The position numbers and the translations under genes were made by a program. Of a DNA stretch of 64,000 bases, positions 25,501 through 40,500 are shown piece after piece (positions within the stretch are counted from its first letter, which is position 1; each line of letters opens with the position of its first letter). The DNA comes from Acanthopleura granulata. Lineage: Eukaryota > Mollusca > Polyplacophora > Chitonida > Chitonidae. The DNA is taken from NCBI GenBank assembly GCA_016165875.1, contig JABBOT010000004.1, positions 31,401,866 to 31,465,865 of the forward strand, in the 5' to 3' direction. The notes under the pieces are model-generated. The model was not told where the DNA came from, made no database searches, and saw only the letters and a list, made by a program, of their open reading frames with translations.

Positions 25501-28500
25501 AACAGGTATAAACAATAATGAAAATTATCTACTAAACATGGCATTCAAGTTTCCTGATTACATTGCAAATCCTCTAAAATAAATATTTCTGGTGACAAAA
25601 GTCATGCATTACAGAGAAAATTATGTTTAAATGCTTTTCTTTGTCCAAATACACTGTAAATGACATCATAGCCTAAAGAGACGTAACTTGGAAACTGTAA
25701 TCCAAATCTGTGTCATATCCCACCCATACAACAGAGAAACAGAATGCAGAATAAGAGAGAACTAATATCTATGGTAAGGAAACTAGTCAATAAACTATAG
25801 TTTTAAGAAAGCACTACCAGAAAAAAATTCAGTTGTTGAGTTAAATCCAGGCCTGGTTACACGGATTGCTGGCAACATCGTAACATGATTCCTATATCCC
25901 TTTAATATTGTATTTGTTGTAATGAACTTTGAACTTCCCCTCACAATTCTTACCTTGCATCAATAGGCTGTAATGATATCATTATGGAACAATCTTGGAC
26001 TGTCATTGAGACCAGGAATTCTTTTATCTGTTAAAAAACAAAGACAAATCTCACATTCTAAATATACACACTTCTGAAAATCAGAACACTGAAAATATCA
26101 TACCCTGTGATTTAATTTGTTGAAAACCTTTCATCAAACAGCAAAATACAATTACATGTACAGAACAAAAACAATTAACATTATATAAACAAACTTTTAT
26201 ATTGTCACTCACTAGTATTATTCAGAGTCCATAATAGTGTTTCCTAATGTTTATATTATTACATGTAGCACAAATTTTTACATGCAAAAGCAATTGCTCC
26301 AATGAGTTTATTTAGTCCATATTCTTCTCTAAACTTGGTGGGGAGAGCCATGATAACAAATTTGTCCTAAACCTACCGTATCTCCTTGAACTTTTATGTT
26401 TGAACTTTTATGTTGTACAACCATGTGCACTACAAATGTCAGTATTTTGTTTACACTACTGATTACCTCATACTGCTGACTACTTATGTGAGGCATCCCA
26501 CATAATATCTCTCTAATTACAGGAAAATAAACACTAATTCTGTCCTTGTTTTCTTTTCTAACCTACTGGTGTCATGCTGGTGCCCTCAGTTTACACTTTT
26601 TAGTTTACGAAGTCCGACACCATGAAACCAAACTGTCTGTATCAAAGTAAACAGTAACAAACTCTTGGCACATTTAATCTGTTTGTTTAACTACACAGCT
26701 TCCAATTCTGCAGCACACATCAGGTCAATGACATCTATCAAGTGTCATCAAGTATGTCATCAAGTATCATGACAAATGTTAAAGCAGGAGATGGGGGGGA
26801 GGGGCAATTTATGGTAAAAACGTATCAAATTTTGTTTTAGATTTTTTAGTTCCAAGGCAACAAAGTATATGGAGGTCATAACACACCCTCAACTGCGAAT
26901 AATAAATACCTCCACGTAAAACAAGACGTAACTGTGAAAATAATTTTGATCAATCAGAACGCAGAACTATGTAAAGCCCGATGAGCACATGACATGCATC
27001 AGGTCCTTAAATCATAACCATTATATTTTTTTAATGTACATATAATATAATGCCATAACGTGCATATTTGGGCTGCACAAACAGCACGTCTAATAGAAAT
27101 GGAAAGGAGCCTGGCTTGATATTTCACTGCTAGATAGCGAATGGCACGATTCACATCAATCAGCCAGCACTGGGTCGGTAAAATGTCAGCATCTTTTGAC
27201 AGCTATATGAGCTTAGGGCGATGAAACATATGTTTCTTTGAGAACGTCTTAACAATTATCACATGGTGTATATTAAATCTTCAAACCATACTTTTTTCAC
27301 TACAATTTATATTATACTTCCCTTCTCTTCTCCTTTAAGGACCTATGTTACCTTGGTAACTACAATGAACTACATGGTGTATATTAAATCTTCAAACCTT
27401 ACTTTTTTCACAACAATTTATATTATACTTCCCTTGTCTTCTCCTTTAAAGACCTATGTTACCTTGGTAACTACAATGAACTACATGGTGTATATTAAAT
27501 CTTCAAACCTTACTTTTTTCACTACAACTTATAGTACACTTCCCCTGTCTTCTCCTTTAAAGACCTATGTTATCTTGGTAACCACAATGAACTACATTCG
27601 ACCTTGCAACCTTCAAGAAGGAGGAGCCACTTGAAATGAAAACTTCATAAGGCAGTCTTCCCATATTGCACTATTTGTCTTGTCTTTTCTTTTGGTGTGT
27701 CTAAATGATGTTGTCTCTGTTACAGTGCCAGGTATATTTATGCTTGAGGATTCTAATACACAAAAGAAAATTGAAGGTCAGGAATTTTGCAATTTGAGGT
27801 AATAAACATACATGCAAGGCATTAATGATGGAACATCCCCCTTGTATTATTGTGCTTCACATGCAATACACATGAATGCAAAACCTGAGCTCTACATATC
27901 CAGTGCTTTTTGAGATACCACACTTGACATTTACCTTAACACACAACACTTGTGAAATTTGTAACTTACAGTTAATAATATTGACAAAGGGCATCAATGA
28001 TGAAACATTCCCCTGTGCTTTACATGGCAAACCACTGCTCAATAAATGTACATTCCCTTTACTGTTAATCAACACCGACCTAAGCTGCTCCTGTATTTGT
28101 ACAGGTGAGCTAAAAATGACTTAATAAGTTTTAAGAAAGTTGGAAATGGGCGCTTTGCATTTTACCACAAACATTTTGATTTGACTCCTCAAGGTATAAA
28201 AACACTAATTCCATTTTGTATCCAAGATTCAGGCGCATAGAAAAGGGTAGCGACGGGTAGGGATTGGCTGTATCTCTGAAGTGTGTTGAAGTGCTGCCAC
28301 GCAATTTTGCAGGCATAAACTATGACAAATAATGGTTGAAAAAAGTCCATTACTTGTGGCTACAATCAAACAGAGAAATATATTATCCAATGAGCAAGTG
28401 CTCCCCATCACCCTGTTTCTATGGCAATAAGATGCTAGTACCTGCATTCCAGCTCATTTATTTAGAGAAAATGGTGGTCAACCCCTGATGATATTTGGAT

Positions 28501-31500
28501 ATGTTGTAGGCCAGGCATCTAGTTATTTGACAGTATGTGTCATTTGGGTCAACAAAAATTAGGGAATACAGTTCTAGGTGGGTGTTCTTTGAGAAATTAC
28601 TACATAAATAGTAAGAAATTTTTTAGTGTTTTCATACCTCAAAGGTTAGCATGCAAAGAGTTATCTACCTTGATTTTCTGACATATGACATGCATTATTT
28701 TCTTTAAAATTTGACTTCAACACCACAGAAATAATACCTACACTTATATTCATACACTTCCACCCAAATCTTAACTTGCAAACGTTTACATAACCATTTC
28801 ATATCAACTGAAGTGGATCTTTCAAAACAAATGTAACATTTTTTTATTTATTTACTCATCTGATTAGTGTCTTATGGTTTTATTTATATTTATTTAAAGA
28901 TCTTCCTTGAAAAAGATTCTGTGTTATCAGCAATATTCTACATTCTTGTAACTCTGCTTCAAATATGTGCTAATGTTTCCTAGGTCCCAGGGTAAATAGA
29001 ATATCACTTAGTATATTGTTAACTAAAAGTAAAAAGTTACTTACCTTTTGCACCATAAGCTCTACACTAGACATTGGTGAACAGCTAGCTTTCTTAATCT
29101 TCCAACTGTCCTTGCTGTAGGGGCCATCCAGCTGCCATGTACTGTTTAGAATGAAGATGACAAGTCAAAAATACAATGTACATTGAAAACTCTCAATTAT
29201 CCATGCAACAATGGCATCTGGTCCTTTTACAGGGTTATACATAACATGACGACATTCAATATTAGAATCCACATGGGATAGTTCATGTAAGAAATGATTT
29301 CAGAATTTTGAACTTCTAACAAAATCAACACAGTATCAAACACTAAACACAAAATATGCAAATGCCAAAAATCATGATGGATTCTTTTCCTGGCTCCCAA
29401 TATAGGGTACATGAAAACATCTTCATTACTAAAAAATTCAGCTTAAAAAAATAAAACCTCCAAAGCTTACCTGCTACCATCTTGATTGTCTTTAAAATGT
29501 TGCTTAAGACGTTTATATATTAAAATAATGCCTTCAATGTCTAAGTCATCAAGATGTTGTATGCGTAAAATGGTATCCAGTATACACCCTGAGGGGAGCC
29601 CAGTTGCCTCACCTGTAAACATACAAATGTAAATCACTGTCATAAGCACATCATACCTTTCCTTACATGACCCTTACATGAATCTTTCATGTAAGGGTCA
29701 TAAGCCACACTAAGAATCAATATGGCTGTCAATGACACGAGTTTGCATATTGCAAAAACAAATCTGCAGTGCCTTCCAAAGCTTTGATTACAGTTCAACA
29801 TTTTTGAGTTTACACTATTTCAACCAAGTTCTAATTGTATGTAAGGTTGTGTTACACCAGACCAAATAGCAAGAACTTTGATCCCTATCTTGATCCATAA
29901 CGGATTTTAGATCTGGAAACTGATTCTAAAAAATGAAAGATTTTCAGGTTGATGAATGCTAGTTTGACCACAGCTTTAAACATGTAAACCCACTGTTCAA
30001 ATGTCTTCCAGAGATAAACTTGTGCAACACGTACCTTTCCTGTATAAAGGACCAAGCTGACTTAACCACTGTTCTCTTGAAATCAATGAGGACTACTAGT
30101 TTACTACTTCACACACTGAATACTTCTCTCAGAGGCCAGAATGAAAAAGACTATACAGACTGGGCCAGAAATTCTCTAAACAAGATAGGATCCCCACACT
30201 GCAAAGCATTTTGTTGTGTGGGATTTGGAATCAACATAGAAATGGCCATGCAACAGCACATGGCTTAATAGATCACAAGCCTTATCACATCTCTTGTACC
30301 CTCACAGGATTTCATTTTTAATATATATGTAAATTTTCTTTGGCTAAACTCCATTATTGAAAATATTTTCAAGCATTTGCACAAGCAGGTTAATCAGTGC
30401 TAGAACTTAACACCTGCCCACTTGCCCTGAACAAGCGAGAACACCTGTGGGTAACCAAAATTTTCCTGATGGCTACCCATTTGGGCAGACAAATTTTTAC
30501 CAAAAACTAACTGCTGAATCATTTTCCTTTACTTCACTGTCCCTTCAATCACTGTGATTTCAGATAAACGAAGGCCTATGGCCATTACTGACATCACAAA
30601 AAAACTTCCTGGTGAGTCTTTGTATACTCAGCTGAGAATATGCTCCACAGTGACCACCTAACAACTGCAAGATGTACTGTTGCAGACATGCAAGTTTGAA
30701 CAGGTGGGGAATTTGAATGTGCAAGCATTTTTAATGCATCTTGAAGTAGTCTACATATGAACCAAGTTGCAATGAAAGTGGAAAAAAACTGCAGTCTGGA
30801 GGAGTAGCCTTTTGAAACAAATGTTAACGGACAGAGAGTGAAAACACCTTCAACATAGGGAGAAGATACACAGTGTAAAGAGTGTGGCACAGATGTGTGT
30901 AAGACAAGAGAGAACCACTGCAGAGAGACTAGGAGAACGGGTTGGAGTACCAGTGTTGAGGGCTGAACCCTGCCTGTATATGGAATTGCCACAATGTTGG
31001 ACAGGCTGCAGGTCCTCTGATATTCTGTAGTTATTTTTCTTCTCCCTGTCACATGGCGGACACCACAGCAAGGCCTGTATTACTAGGTCCAGGAACACAC
31101 TGATGCACCTCCTAAGAGACAAGAAAATGTTTTCAGGTCAAATATAGCATCTGCTTGATTGATGTTAGCTTCACTTACATGAATATAACATTGGATACAA
31201 AGTAACTTAACAGTGTGCAAATTGTTTCATCCTGTATTCACCAAGCTGACAACTAGTTCAGTAATCATGAACAATATAATACAATGATATCGTTTGAGAA
31301 TTATTAGTGGGTTATGAGATGAGCTTCTGAGCATCTCCACATAGATTCTTTTTTTGTTCAAGTTAGGATACTTTGATGAGGTTTTGGAAAGGCACCTACA
31401 CGAGGGCTGAGGGTTGAGAGCTCCACAGGAGACACAGCAAAACTATATTAATCATCATAAATAACTGACACGTTATCACTCCATTGAAGAATATTAGGCT

Positions 31501-34500
31501 GTGTCAGGAAAGGCAGCATAAATGTTCAGTGTTGCTGTTTCCCAAATCTGACTGGTGATGAACAACAATTACTGCCCAGACCTAGGCATTTCTGTACAAA
31601 CAGGCAAGGGCTATTACTGATCCACTGACACAATTTACAGGCAAACAGCAAAGTTTCAGTTTTTGCTCAATTTTTTGTCAACAGTCATCTGTAATTGTAG
31701 AAGTTATCTTTGCAAATTCAGTTCATTCGGTATTTTTCATATGGATCTTTACATCTGTCAAAGGTAAAACTGTACCCAGAAGTCTCCTTTGCCACCTTTT
31801 TTGAGCTATGGTGTTTTCATCATAGACTGTCCACATTTGTCCAGCTTATTATTGTTCAAATGTACAAAAACAAACTGCATATATGAATAAATAAGAATAT
31901 AAATAGGTAAGGCAATTTCACCTTGTATTTAATCTGATAACTTTTTCACTTTCATATCAAAACTGTTTGGAGTTCAACTCGAATTGTGTTTGGAAAAATC
32001 GTCCAGTGACAAGTTATCTCCCCTTGACATCATGTATTTCACATATAATTAAATTCTAAAAATAAAAGTCAACCATTCTGCTGGAAGGGGATGATTCAAC
32101 AGAAGTGTCCCTACTCTTAAAGTATACATCTGCCTGCCAAAATGAAATTTAAATAAAGCACCAAGGATAAAGGCTATAACATGCAGACTGTTGTCTGTGC
32201 TAACATTTGTTTACAAGATAGCAAGAAAACTAAATTTATCTATTTAGACTGACACAATACATTTGTGTATTTGACATGTTCATTTAGCTGTCAAGCCTAA
32301 TACCATGAATGTATTTTATCCTGTCAATCTAACCATACAACTCTAGTTGCATAGGTCTACATGTACACTGAGTGGCAAAAGCTTCATTTTGTGACTAAAC
32401 TAAACCCATAACAAGATGCCCATTTAAAGCATAAATAATACATGTGAATTCTGCTGGCTTTAATCTTCATAATGTAATGTTTTCTGTAGTCTGAAGATGG
32501 TGTCAATGGCACTTTCTGAATTCAATTTTCCTTAATAACTGACCTCTCTTGTCGCACTCCATTACGATCTACAAAGCTCATTCCCGACAAAAAGTCATGC
32601 AAGTGTTCTGATAAATCTTCAAAGGCGAAATCTCCAAATATTTCTTGACCATTCTGAAATATTATAACAAATAGGGACATATTTCAGAAACACTTGAATG
32701 AAGAAACAAATGTTGTGATGCTTGAACAAAACAGTCATCTACCATAACTATGTGGTGCCTAACCGTCTCAGAATTTTCAGTCGTCTCGTCAAGCACAAGT
32801 AAGATCTACGCCAATATAACTTCATGTACCATACTGTTGTTTAACATTAAGAATGACACTTGTAAACTTTGAAATCTTAAGAATAATGTCAATAAAATTA
32901 AAAAATTCAATCAAAAAGAGCACACATGCACAATATATGTACACAATTGCACAATGTAAACAATAACCTCTTTCCATTACTTACCTTACATATTCTAAAA
33001 TTGTTTCGTGGAGTTTCTAATAAACAATAGAGAGCATGTTTCATCCTATGGACATTTCTGAAAGGAGAAGATAATATCATTATTTGGCTAACAGCTTTGC
33101 TTTAAACTAAACCTAATTACAAAAAAAAATCGGTAACTTTTTAGATTTTGGGGAGAGGAGTTGTGCGGCAACTACATGTGACATCTGTTATTGTCGTTAT
33201 ATTTATATCCCCAATTAACTGGTTAATAATAATTCTTTTCATGGAATCAAAACTCACCCTGAGAAGAGATCTACTGGACAATATTTACTTGTCTGTTTCC
33301 AGACACCACGTTTCATCTGCAACAACAACAAAAAAATTAATTCAATGAAAACAAGAGACTGGGAGTATTCATTCATACCCCACATTTTGTCACCTTATGG
33401 TGAGAGTCAGCAACAAGACCAATAATGGTAAACAAAAATCCCAGAGAAGGAACATTTACATATAAGCTTGAAATATTTTTAGATCAGTCAAACTGCTTTG
33501 CTTCAGAAATTTCCTCCAAAAACTAAGTTCACATACAAGCATGAAATACACGTACATCCATCAACTAATACATTGCTTGGCTTATCCATAAACATTCATA
33601 AGACTCACATGGAAAACACAGGGTAATGGCAAGTGATAAAATCTGCAGGAATTTGTTTCTTTCTTCCTGCTTCTTTAGAAACAAGAAAAGCTTTAAAATG
33701 TGGTTACAATGATATGATTTATCATCCATAGATTTGCAGATTCATGTGTATTTTCAAACATCATAATGACAACCTTACCTTTAAACTTGTGTGTAGGCAG
33801 TATTTACAAACTTCTAACTTTATCTGATTTTCTTTTGCTATATATGGTGAGGTAGGTATAAACCCTCGTTTGGGCTGAAAGAAAAACATGTAAGAAAAAT
33901 GCCAATGAGCACATTCAATTAAAATTAAGAAAAGAAGAGAGGAGCACATTAAGTTAAAATAATGAAGAGAAGACAGGCAGACGCCTGCACTTGCAAAAAT
34001 GAAATTTTGCTCGGTGCAAGTACGCTGAGATTTTTAGATAGATATGACCTATATACATGTATGTATTTTCATTCTAGTACGACTAGAAGAAAAAATAGAC
34101 ATAAATATGATGTGGATCTAAACAAAAAAAAATTTTGTTATGTACACTTTTGTTAGGTCTTGCTGGCCCATTGCATGTGGTCATGGATTTAACATGTATC
34201 CATTAAAAAAAAAGTCAACAGATATTACTGGTGCAGGATCAAGGAAATATGAAAATTGTAGATTTCTGAATTTATCTTATTTCTTTGCATGGGATTACTT
34301 TGACACAGATATAGATAGAGGGATGGACATTTATAAAACTACACAACGGTGCCAGTCATCCACAACCATAGGTCAAACTAAGACTTTAGCTTAGAGTCAC
34401 TGAAAGGTTTCTGTAAGCTCCTTTCTACTGAAAGTACTAAAAAGCTAAAAGTGAGCTCCTACAGGTAGAAGAGCACAGGGCCATTTCCAACACCAAAAGG

Positions 34501-37500
34501 AGATAATCACCAAATTAGGCAGGAGTTAAGAGGGAACCCAAACAAAATCGCTGCCCTTCAAAACTGAAGTGCCCCAACTCTCAATTTCCTATATTACACC
34601 GCTGCACTCATGTTTTTTTCAAATTTAAAGCCTCCCATGTTTAATGTAATTCACCTGAAGTTAAGCATGTAAACATCAACTTTCAAAAGCACACATGTGA
34701 TGGCAACACAAGCTTTTTTCTGCTAAGAAATATATCAAACTTAACAATTTAAAGCTCTTAAGTGGCACTATCTGGTGGATAATTCAGGCAGATTCAAACA
34801 GAAGTGTAGGGTTTCACAATGACGACTGCCCAACTGTCTGAGACAGGCCAACATCAAATTCAGAAAAAATATGCATCCTGCATATCTCAATCATACAGAA
34901 AATCAAATTATTGCAGTGACATAAACATAAGAAGGAAATTTAAAGTCTGGGTAGGTCAACAAGTTACTGCCTATAAAGGCACTGTCTGTCATGATGTGCT
35001 TCATCTTTTCCCTAGACCTTACTGTTAGACGTTCGCTGATTGGCCTTTGTAGATCTCTTAAAAGCACAGATCAATCAGTTGGGCCAATCAAAGATCAAAC
35101 ATGGTGGCCAAACAAGCTTCCATGTCAAATTTATATTCCATATACTAATGTGACTGCTTAAAATAAAGCTGAAAGAAAGATTTCAAAAGATAGTTACGAA
35201 GAAAAGGCAGATTTGGCCGAAAGTGAAATCTTGGAGAGAGCAATTAAATGAACTTAAGGACATAGGGACAGGCCATGTACGTTGCTTCTTCAAGTCATAC
35301 AGAAACAATTATGTCTGGGAGCATGGAGAGTAACAATCACACATAAAGTCTCTAGCTGCAAAGGTCGTGAAGGACAAATATGTAGTTTATTTCGTTTATT
35401 CCCTATATCAAATTATAGATTTATAATACATTGTAATTATATTGACTCTGTAACAATCAAGATTATGTGTATGACCATATGATTCTGATTATATAACAAT
35501 TTGAAGTAGAATTTGAACAAATGCATTGTGGCAGTTGGAACAAGTAATTAACTACGCTGGGCAAGTCATTCGTACTCAACTGGACAAGCAACCTGAAAAT
35601 CTAATGTCAAACCCTGAAGCGCGTCACCAGAAAAATGCTAAATTTTAGGTGAGGTAAAGTACTTGTAGTTTACATTTGTGAATCTACTATGAAAGACTTG
35701 TTGATAAATATCAACAGTTTATCAAAGCTATCTTAAGATTATTTCATGATACCTAAAATCAATCTCCTTAACACCTGTTCTTAAAACACACCCGAAGTGA
35801 GAGTTGAGCAGCATTATACAGCTTAGAGACACTGAGCAGCATTATACAGCTTAGAGACACTGAGCAGCATTATACACCTTAGAGACATTGAGCAGCATTA
35901 TACAGCTTAGAGACATTGAGCAGCATTATACAGCTTAGAGACAATGAGCAAATAAGCTGATACTGAGATTGATGATTCATTAATGTGGTCATGATGCACG
36001 GGTGAGCCTTCAGATTTCCGACAAAGGGAAGCTTCAAAGAAAAGTGCAGTTAAGACTTTTATGTCATAAAAGTTTTTTGCTTTACAAGCGCGGCAGCCAT
36101 TATGGCGTCTACATGCATAATAAGACGCCACTAAGTTATAAGTACATATACATGCATGACATCTTTATGTAGTCAGTGTTTTTAGGCCTTAACCCCAGCA
36201 ATCACTGATACACTTATACCGGACGACAGGGTTTCTACAGATGCTGTGTAACACCCACTGGTAGCGAAGTTTACCTTTATTTCTATGCTGACGGTAGGTG
36301 GCTGTGCCTTCAGAGGCAATGCGTTAGGTACAAAGCAAAGGTCGGGAAGCGCCAGTGCCGAGCGAGAGGCAGGGTCCACTTCCTTGTTCTTACGATGTGC
36401 TGTGGGGGGCAGACATGGTCAGAACGTAGTGTTATCATTCATTTCCCAGTGCTCAAGCCACATACACGGAGAGGACAACAAACAAGTACTTGTAATTCCT
36501 CAGCCTTTTCATATCTTAGAAGACATTTATTCATGAACATCCTGAGGGAACTGTACTGCATAGACTGACAAAATTACACCTTTTGTGAAGTCTTGAAATT
36601 GGCCACCCTAACCAATGGAGTTTTGTCTCCAACACCAGATTAAAAGTTGCATAAAACAAAATGAAGAGAGCTCTTTCATATGCCAAAAAATTGAGGAATT
36701 AAGAAGGTGCTCAAAGGATACAACAAGGTCAAAGTGGACGGGAAAAGTGTACAATTAACAGTGCTTGTGTGGAGGGATTTGTTGATCTTAGCACTAAAAA
36801 AAAAGACAGCTGAAGTTTAAAGATTGTTGATAAAAAACTAAAAAGCCACAAGAACAATTATTGTTATGAGAGTTAATCTGCTTTTGATTAATACTGCTTA
36901 AAAACACAGCAAATATCCATGGGAGAAAAACAAATGCTTAATTTAACTGAAATCTTTGCCAAGGATCATATCAGTTTATATCTGATCATAACCATGGTTA
37001 GTACCAGTTCAGAGAATAATAATTACCAGTATGACAGCTATAGTCAGTCATCCAATTATAATTCAAACTGCTAAACCTCTTTGTAGTTTTACTCAAGATG
37101 TCCCCATGTATTGCCTAGGCGGATATAAATACAGAGCACAAAATAAGCAACAGAGAATCTCTAAAGCCAGCATAAATGAGAACATCATTTTACACCTTCC
37201 TGCAACTTGTTGCACAACTTACCAGGTCTCATTGCTTCTACACTTTTAGCCACCTCAGCCATGTGACTACCTGCTATGTCTACTAAAACCTGAATATAAA
37301 AAAGCAGAAAAAAAGAACAGCTTACAGGGATACTTCTAACAGTTCAAACAAATGTGGATTATATGAACTTCTTACTTTAAACAAAGATTAACACATGTAT
37401 TAACATTTTAAACAAATGCTAAACACAAACATCTTAACAATTGTTTAATTATTACATTTTAAACAAATGTTAAAAAGATCTACTTTCAATTTCAGAGGAA

Positions 37501-40500
37501 TTTTATACATTTTAAAGAAACATATAATTTACCAAAACAATTTGTCCCAACAGATAAAAATATGTATGCAGTTTATTTTAATTTCTTAAAACAAGGTGTT
37601 GGTGATGAAGAAGAAAAAGATATTCTCTTTATTATCATTTAACAACATGTGGGATAAAACACAAATAAAAGATTTTGTTATCAATCATCCTGTCCAAACT
37701 TACAGGAGGAACCACAAATGCTGCAGGCATTATAGGAGACATGACATTGGATACATAGTCTGCGATGAGCTGTAGTTGATGCAACTCTCTTGATTGTACC
37801 TGTAAATTAAAAGCAAAAAATCAAGGACTAACAGAGACAATACCATTGTTTCATTCCTTTTAATCAATATGTTCACATGATAGCAGTCAGGATTACATAA
37901 CAGAAAATGCATCAAGGAAATAAAATTTTTAATGTATGTTCCTGAAATAAAGTCGATGGCTGAGTTGACAACTTAGAAATCATGTAGATATAAGAGAGTC
38001 ACATCCTAAAAATAGTGTATTCAACTACGTAATTCTGTTTCTGGATATTCACCAATATACATGTTCATGAACCATAAAGATATTAACAGATCGATTACAT
38101 GTATCTTTCGGAACTTATCAACTTTCCTGATTCAAATGGAAGCAACTGTCAATTCATCACAGACTGACCAACAAAGAGCATACACTGTCTAGTGGAATGC
38201 TGTACCTTCTGATCTGATTTTGATTTGATTTATTTAATTGGTGTTTCACGCTCTCCTCAAGAATATTTCACTTACACAATGCCGGAAAGCATCATTGTGG
38301 GAGGAAACTGACAGAGCCCGGGGGAAACCCACGACCATCCGCAGGTTGGTTGCAGACCTTCCCACGTACGACCAGAGAGGAAGGCAGCATGAGTTGGACC
38401 TCAACTCACAGCGTACTGGTCTGACAGTCCATATCTATCCTGTGGATACTGGTATCACAGACCATATCTATCCTGTGGATACTGGTATCACAGACCATAT
38501 CTATCCTGTGGATACTGGTATCACAGACCATATCTATCCTGTGGATACTGGTATTACAGACCATAAATGTGGCAAGTAAATATTAATGTAGATGTATCTG
38601 GTGATGAATGATCAGGACATGTGCACTCTGCCATTAGCTGTACCACTTGTTGTTCCAGTGTGTTGCCTAGACCGATGTATTCCACCCAGCATACACTATC
38701 TGATGCAAATTGTCTGCCAACAGCTGCTCAACACATAAATACACGTTATTTATCTCTGTCAAACCTATCTGTGTTAACATGTGCAACAGATACGTTGGGT
38801 GTTACAGTAATGTCCTTTTTGCCCATCGGTTTCTTGCATGTCAAAGTGTAATATACCAGACTTTTGTGAGATACATCACTAGTCAAAGTAGATGCTTTCA
38901 AGCACTGTCTCATATGGGGAGTACATTAAGCTAATGACTTTTGATTTTATACACTGATATAACATGTACTTCCACTGTAACAGTTGTCTCGCCATAATCA
39001 ATACTCTCACATACAGTTACATGCAGTTCATACCACACAATGGAAAATCTTCATGCAAAGATATCGTTACACAACAGTACTTCAGAAAGTTACAAGGGCC
39101 AGTAACAAGGCCAATGTAATGCTACATGGAGGTATCTTCCATGATGACCAGAGACCGGTTGTTCCTACTGCAATTAAACCTCTATTTGTTCTAATCTAAG
39201 ATTAAATTCTTACAAGCCCCAACTAAAAGTTTTCACTTGATGCTCGTATGACGATTAGCACTAACCCATGGTTAAATGACGCTAATGTTAATACACCTAT
39301 GGAGGTGGTTCAGTGAGCGATTAATCAAACATGGCGGCACGTACTCTGAACATCCAAAGAGTCTGAAAAGTTCAAGAATTTTGGCTTCATGGAGATCCTC
39401 AAAATGAAATTTCCGCTGAAGAGCTGCAGACCCGTTATCATTTCAAAAAATCATCAAAAGAGTACATCACTTGGCTAGTTTAGTCCAATATTGATCAACA
39501 TACTCTCTGTAATCATGCATTGACAGCAATGCTTCAGGTTCGCATTGTATTGCGATTTTACATCAGTGGCACTTCTCTGCAAGTAATTGCAAACTCTTTT
39601 GGCTTGGACAAATCAAGGGCCATTCCATCAATGAGTGTGGCTTTAGCCAGGCGACAGACCAAGTTCATATGGTGGCCCATAATACTGGAGGTGAAGAGAA
39701 AAACTAGAGAAAATTTTTTTGAGATCGCAATAAGCTGACATCAGTGGGTACTTTTGCAAACTAACACAAAATAAAGCTAAAGGGACATGACTTCTGGCAG
39801 TCGGTATACCTTAGAATGTTGTTCTTGTTGCGTTATTTAACATTATTTTGCATTAGTTTGCGAAAGCAGCCACTCATGTGTCGCCCAAACAGCGTTAATC
39901 TCACATGATGGCTCCAATGCCGATTCATCTTATTGGGTGTATTGATGGTACAGACATAAGGATACAGGTCCTGTCTGTTGATGAGCAGTACTTCGTTAAC
40001 CGACATCACTACCATTCAATCAATGTACAGGCTGTACGTGACGTAAGAAGTACAAATTATGTTTGTGTATGTCAACTTTAAAAACTACATAGCACCCACT
40101 TTTGCACGCAAGACTCTGTAGTGTAATGGTCAGAGAGGGTGCTTTAAGCGTTTGTGATCAAAGTTCAAATCCATCCATGAGAAGGTCACTTCTTGTTGTT
40201 GTTTTTTTTTTTGTTTCAGAGCTTGCCTGTTTTGGGTATGAAGCCAAAAAAGCTCAACTTCACTTGTTACTTACAACTGAAATATCTTCCAGAGAGCGAA
40301 GAGAAATTGTTACTTCTGTGAATGAAGAACAATAGGTTAATATTAATTCAAAGTAACATTTTCTGTCACCCAAGATACATTTTAATATTTTCAAATTTAA
40401 TTTTGATATTAACTGAAGAAATAATTTACTCTGCATCCACTAACAAGCACTTGACCCAAAATAAGTTTGCATTAAAGTATTATAGATATGAAATGACATA

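Larger units (their letters stand above)
19540..25953 (-). other. IPPK intron 13 (6.4 kb)
   Basis: Holds a (TA)n run at 19731-19749, a candidate cassette exon near 19.9 kb, a SINE copy at 23231-23410 and a 167-bp x2 tandem repeat at 24851-25175. The remainder is AT-rich and featureless to me. Confidence 0.6.

Noticed and set aside
27263..27634. 123-codon ORF (+)
   Set aside because: Openness follows from the 111-bp repeat period being a multiple of three; no evidence for coding.
30594..31052. 152-codon ORF (-) with a hydrophobic middle
   Set aside because: It is another frame over IPPK exon 10 and its intron; the homology-supported frame differs.
40104..40175. Functional tRNA gene
   Set aside because: A and B boxes are recognisable, but acceptor and T stems do not pair; better seen as a tRNA-derived relic.
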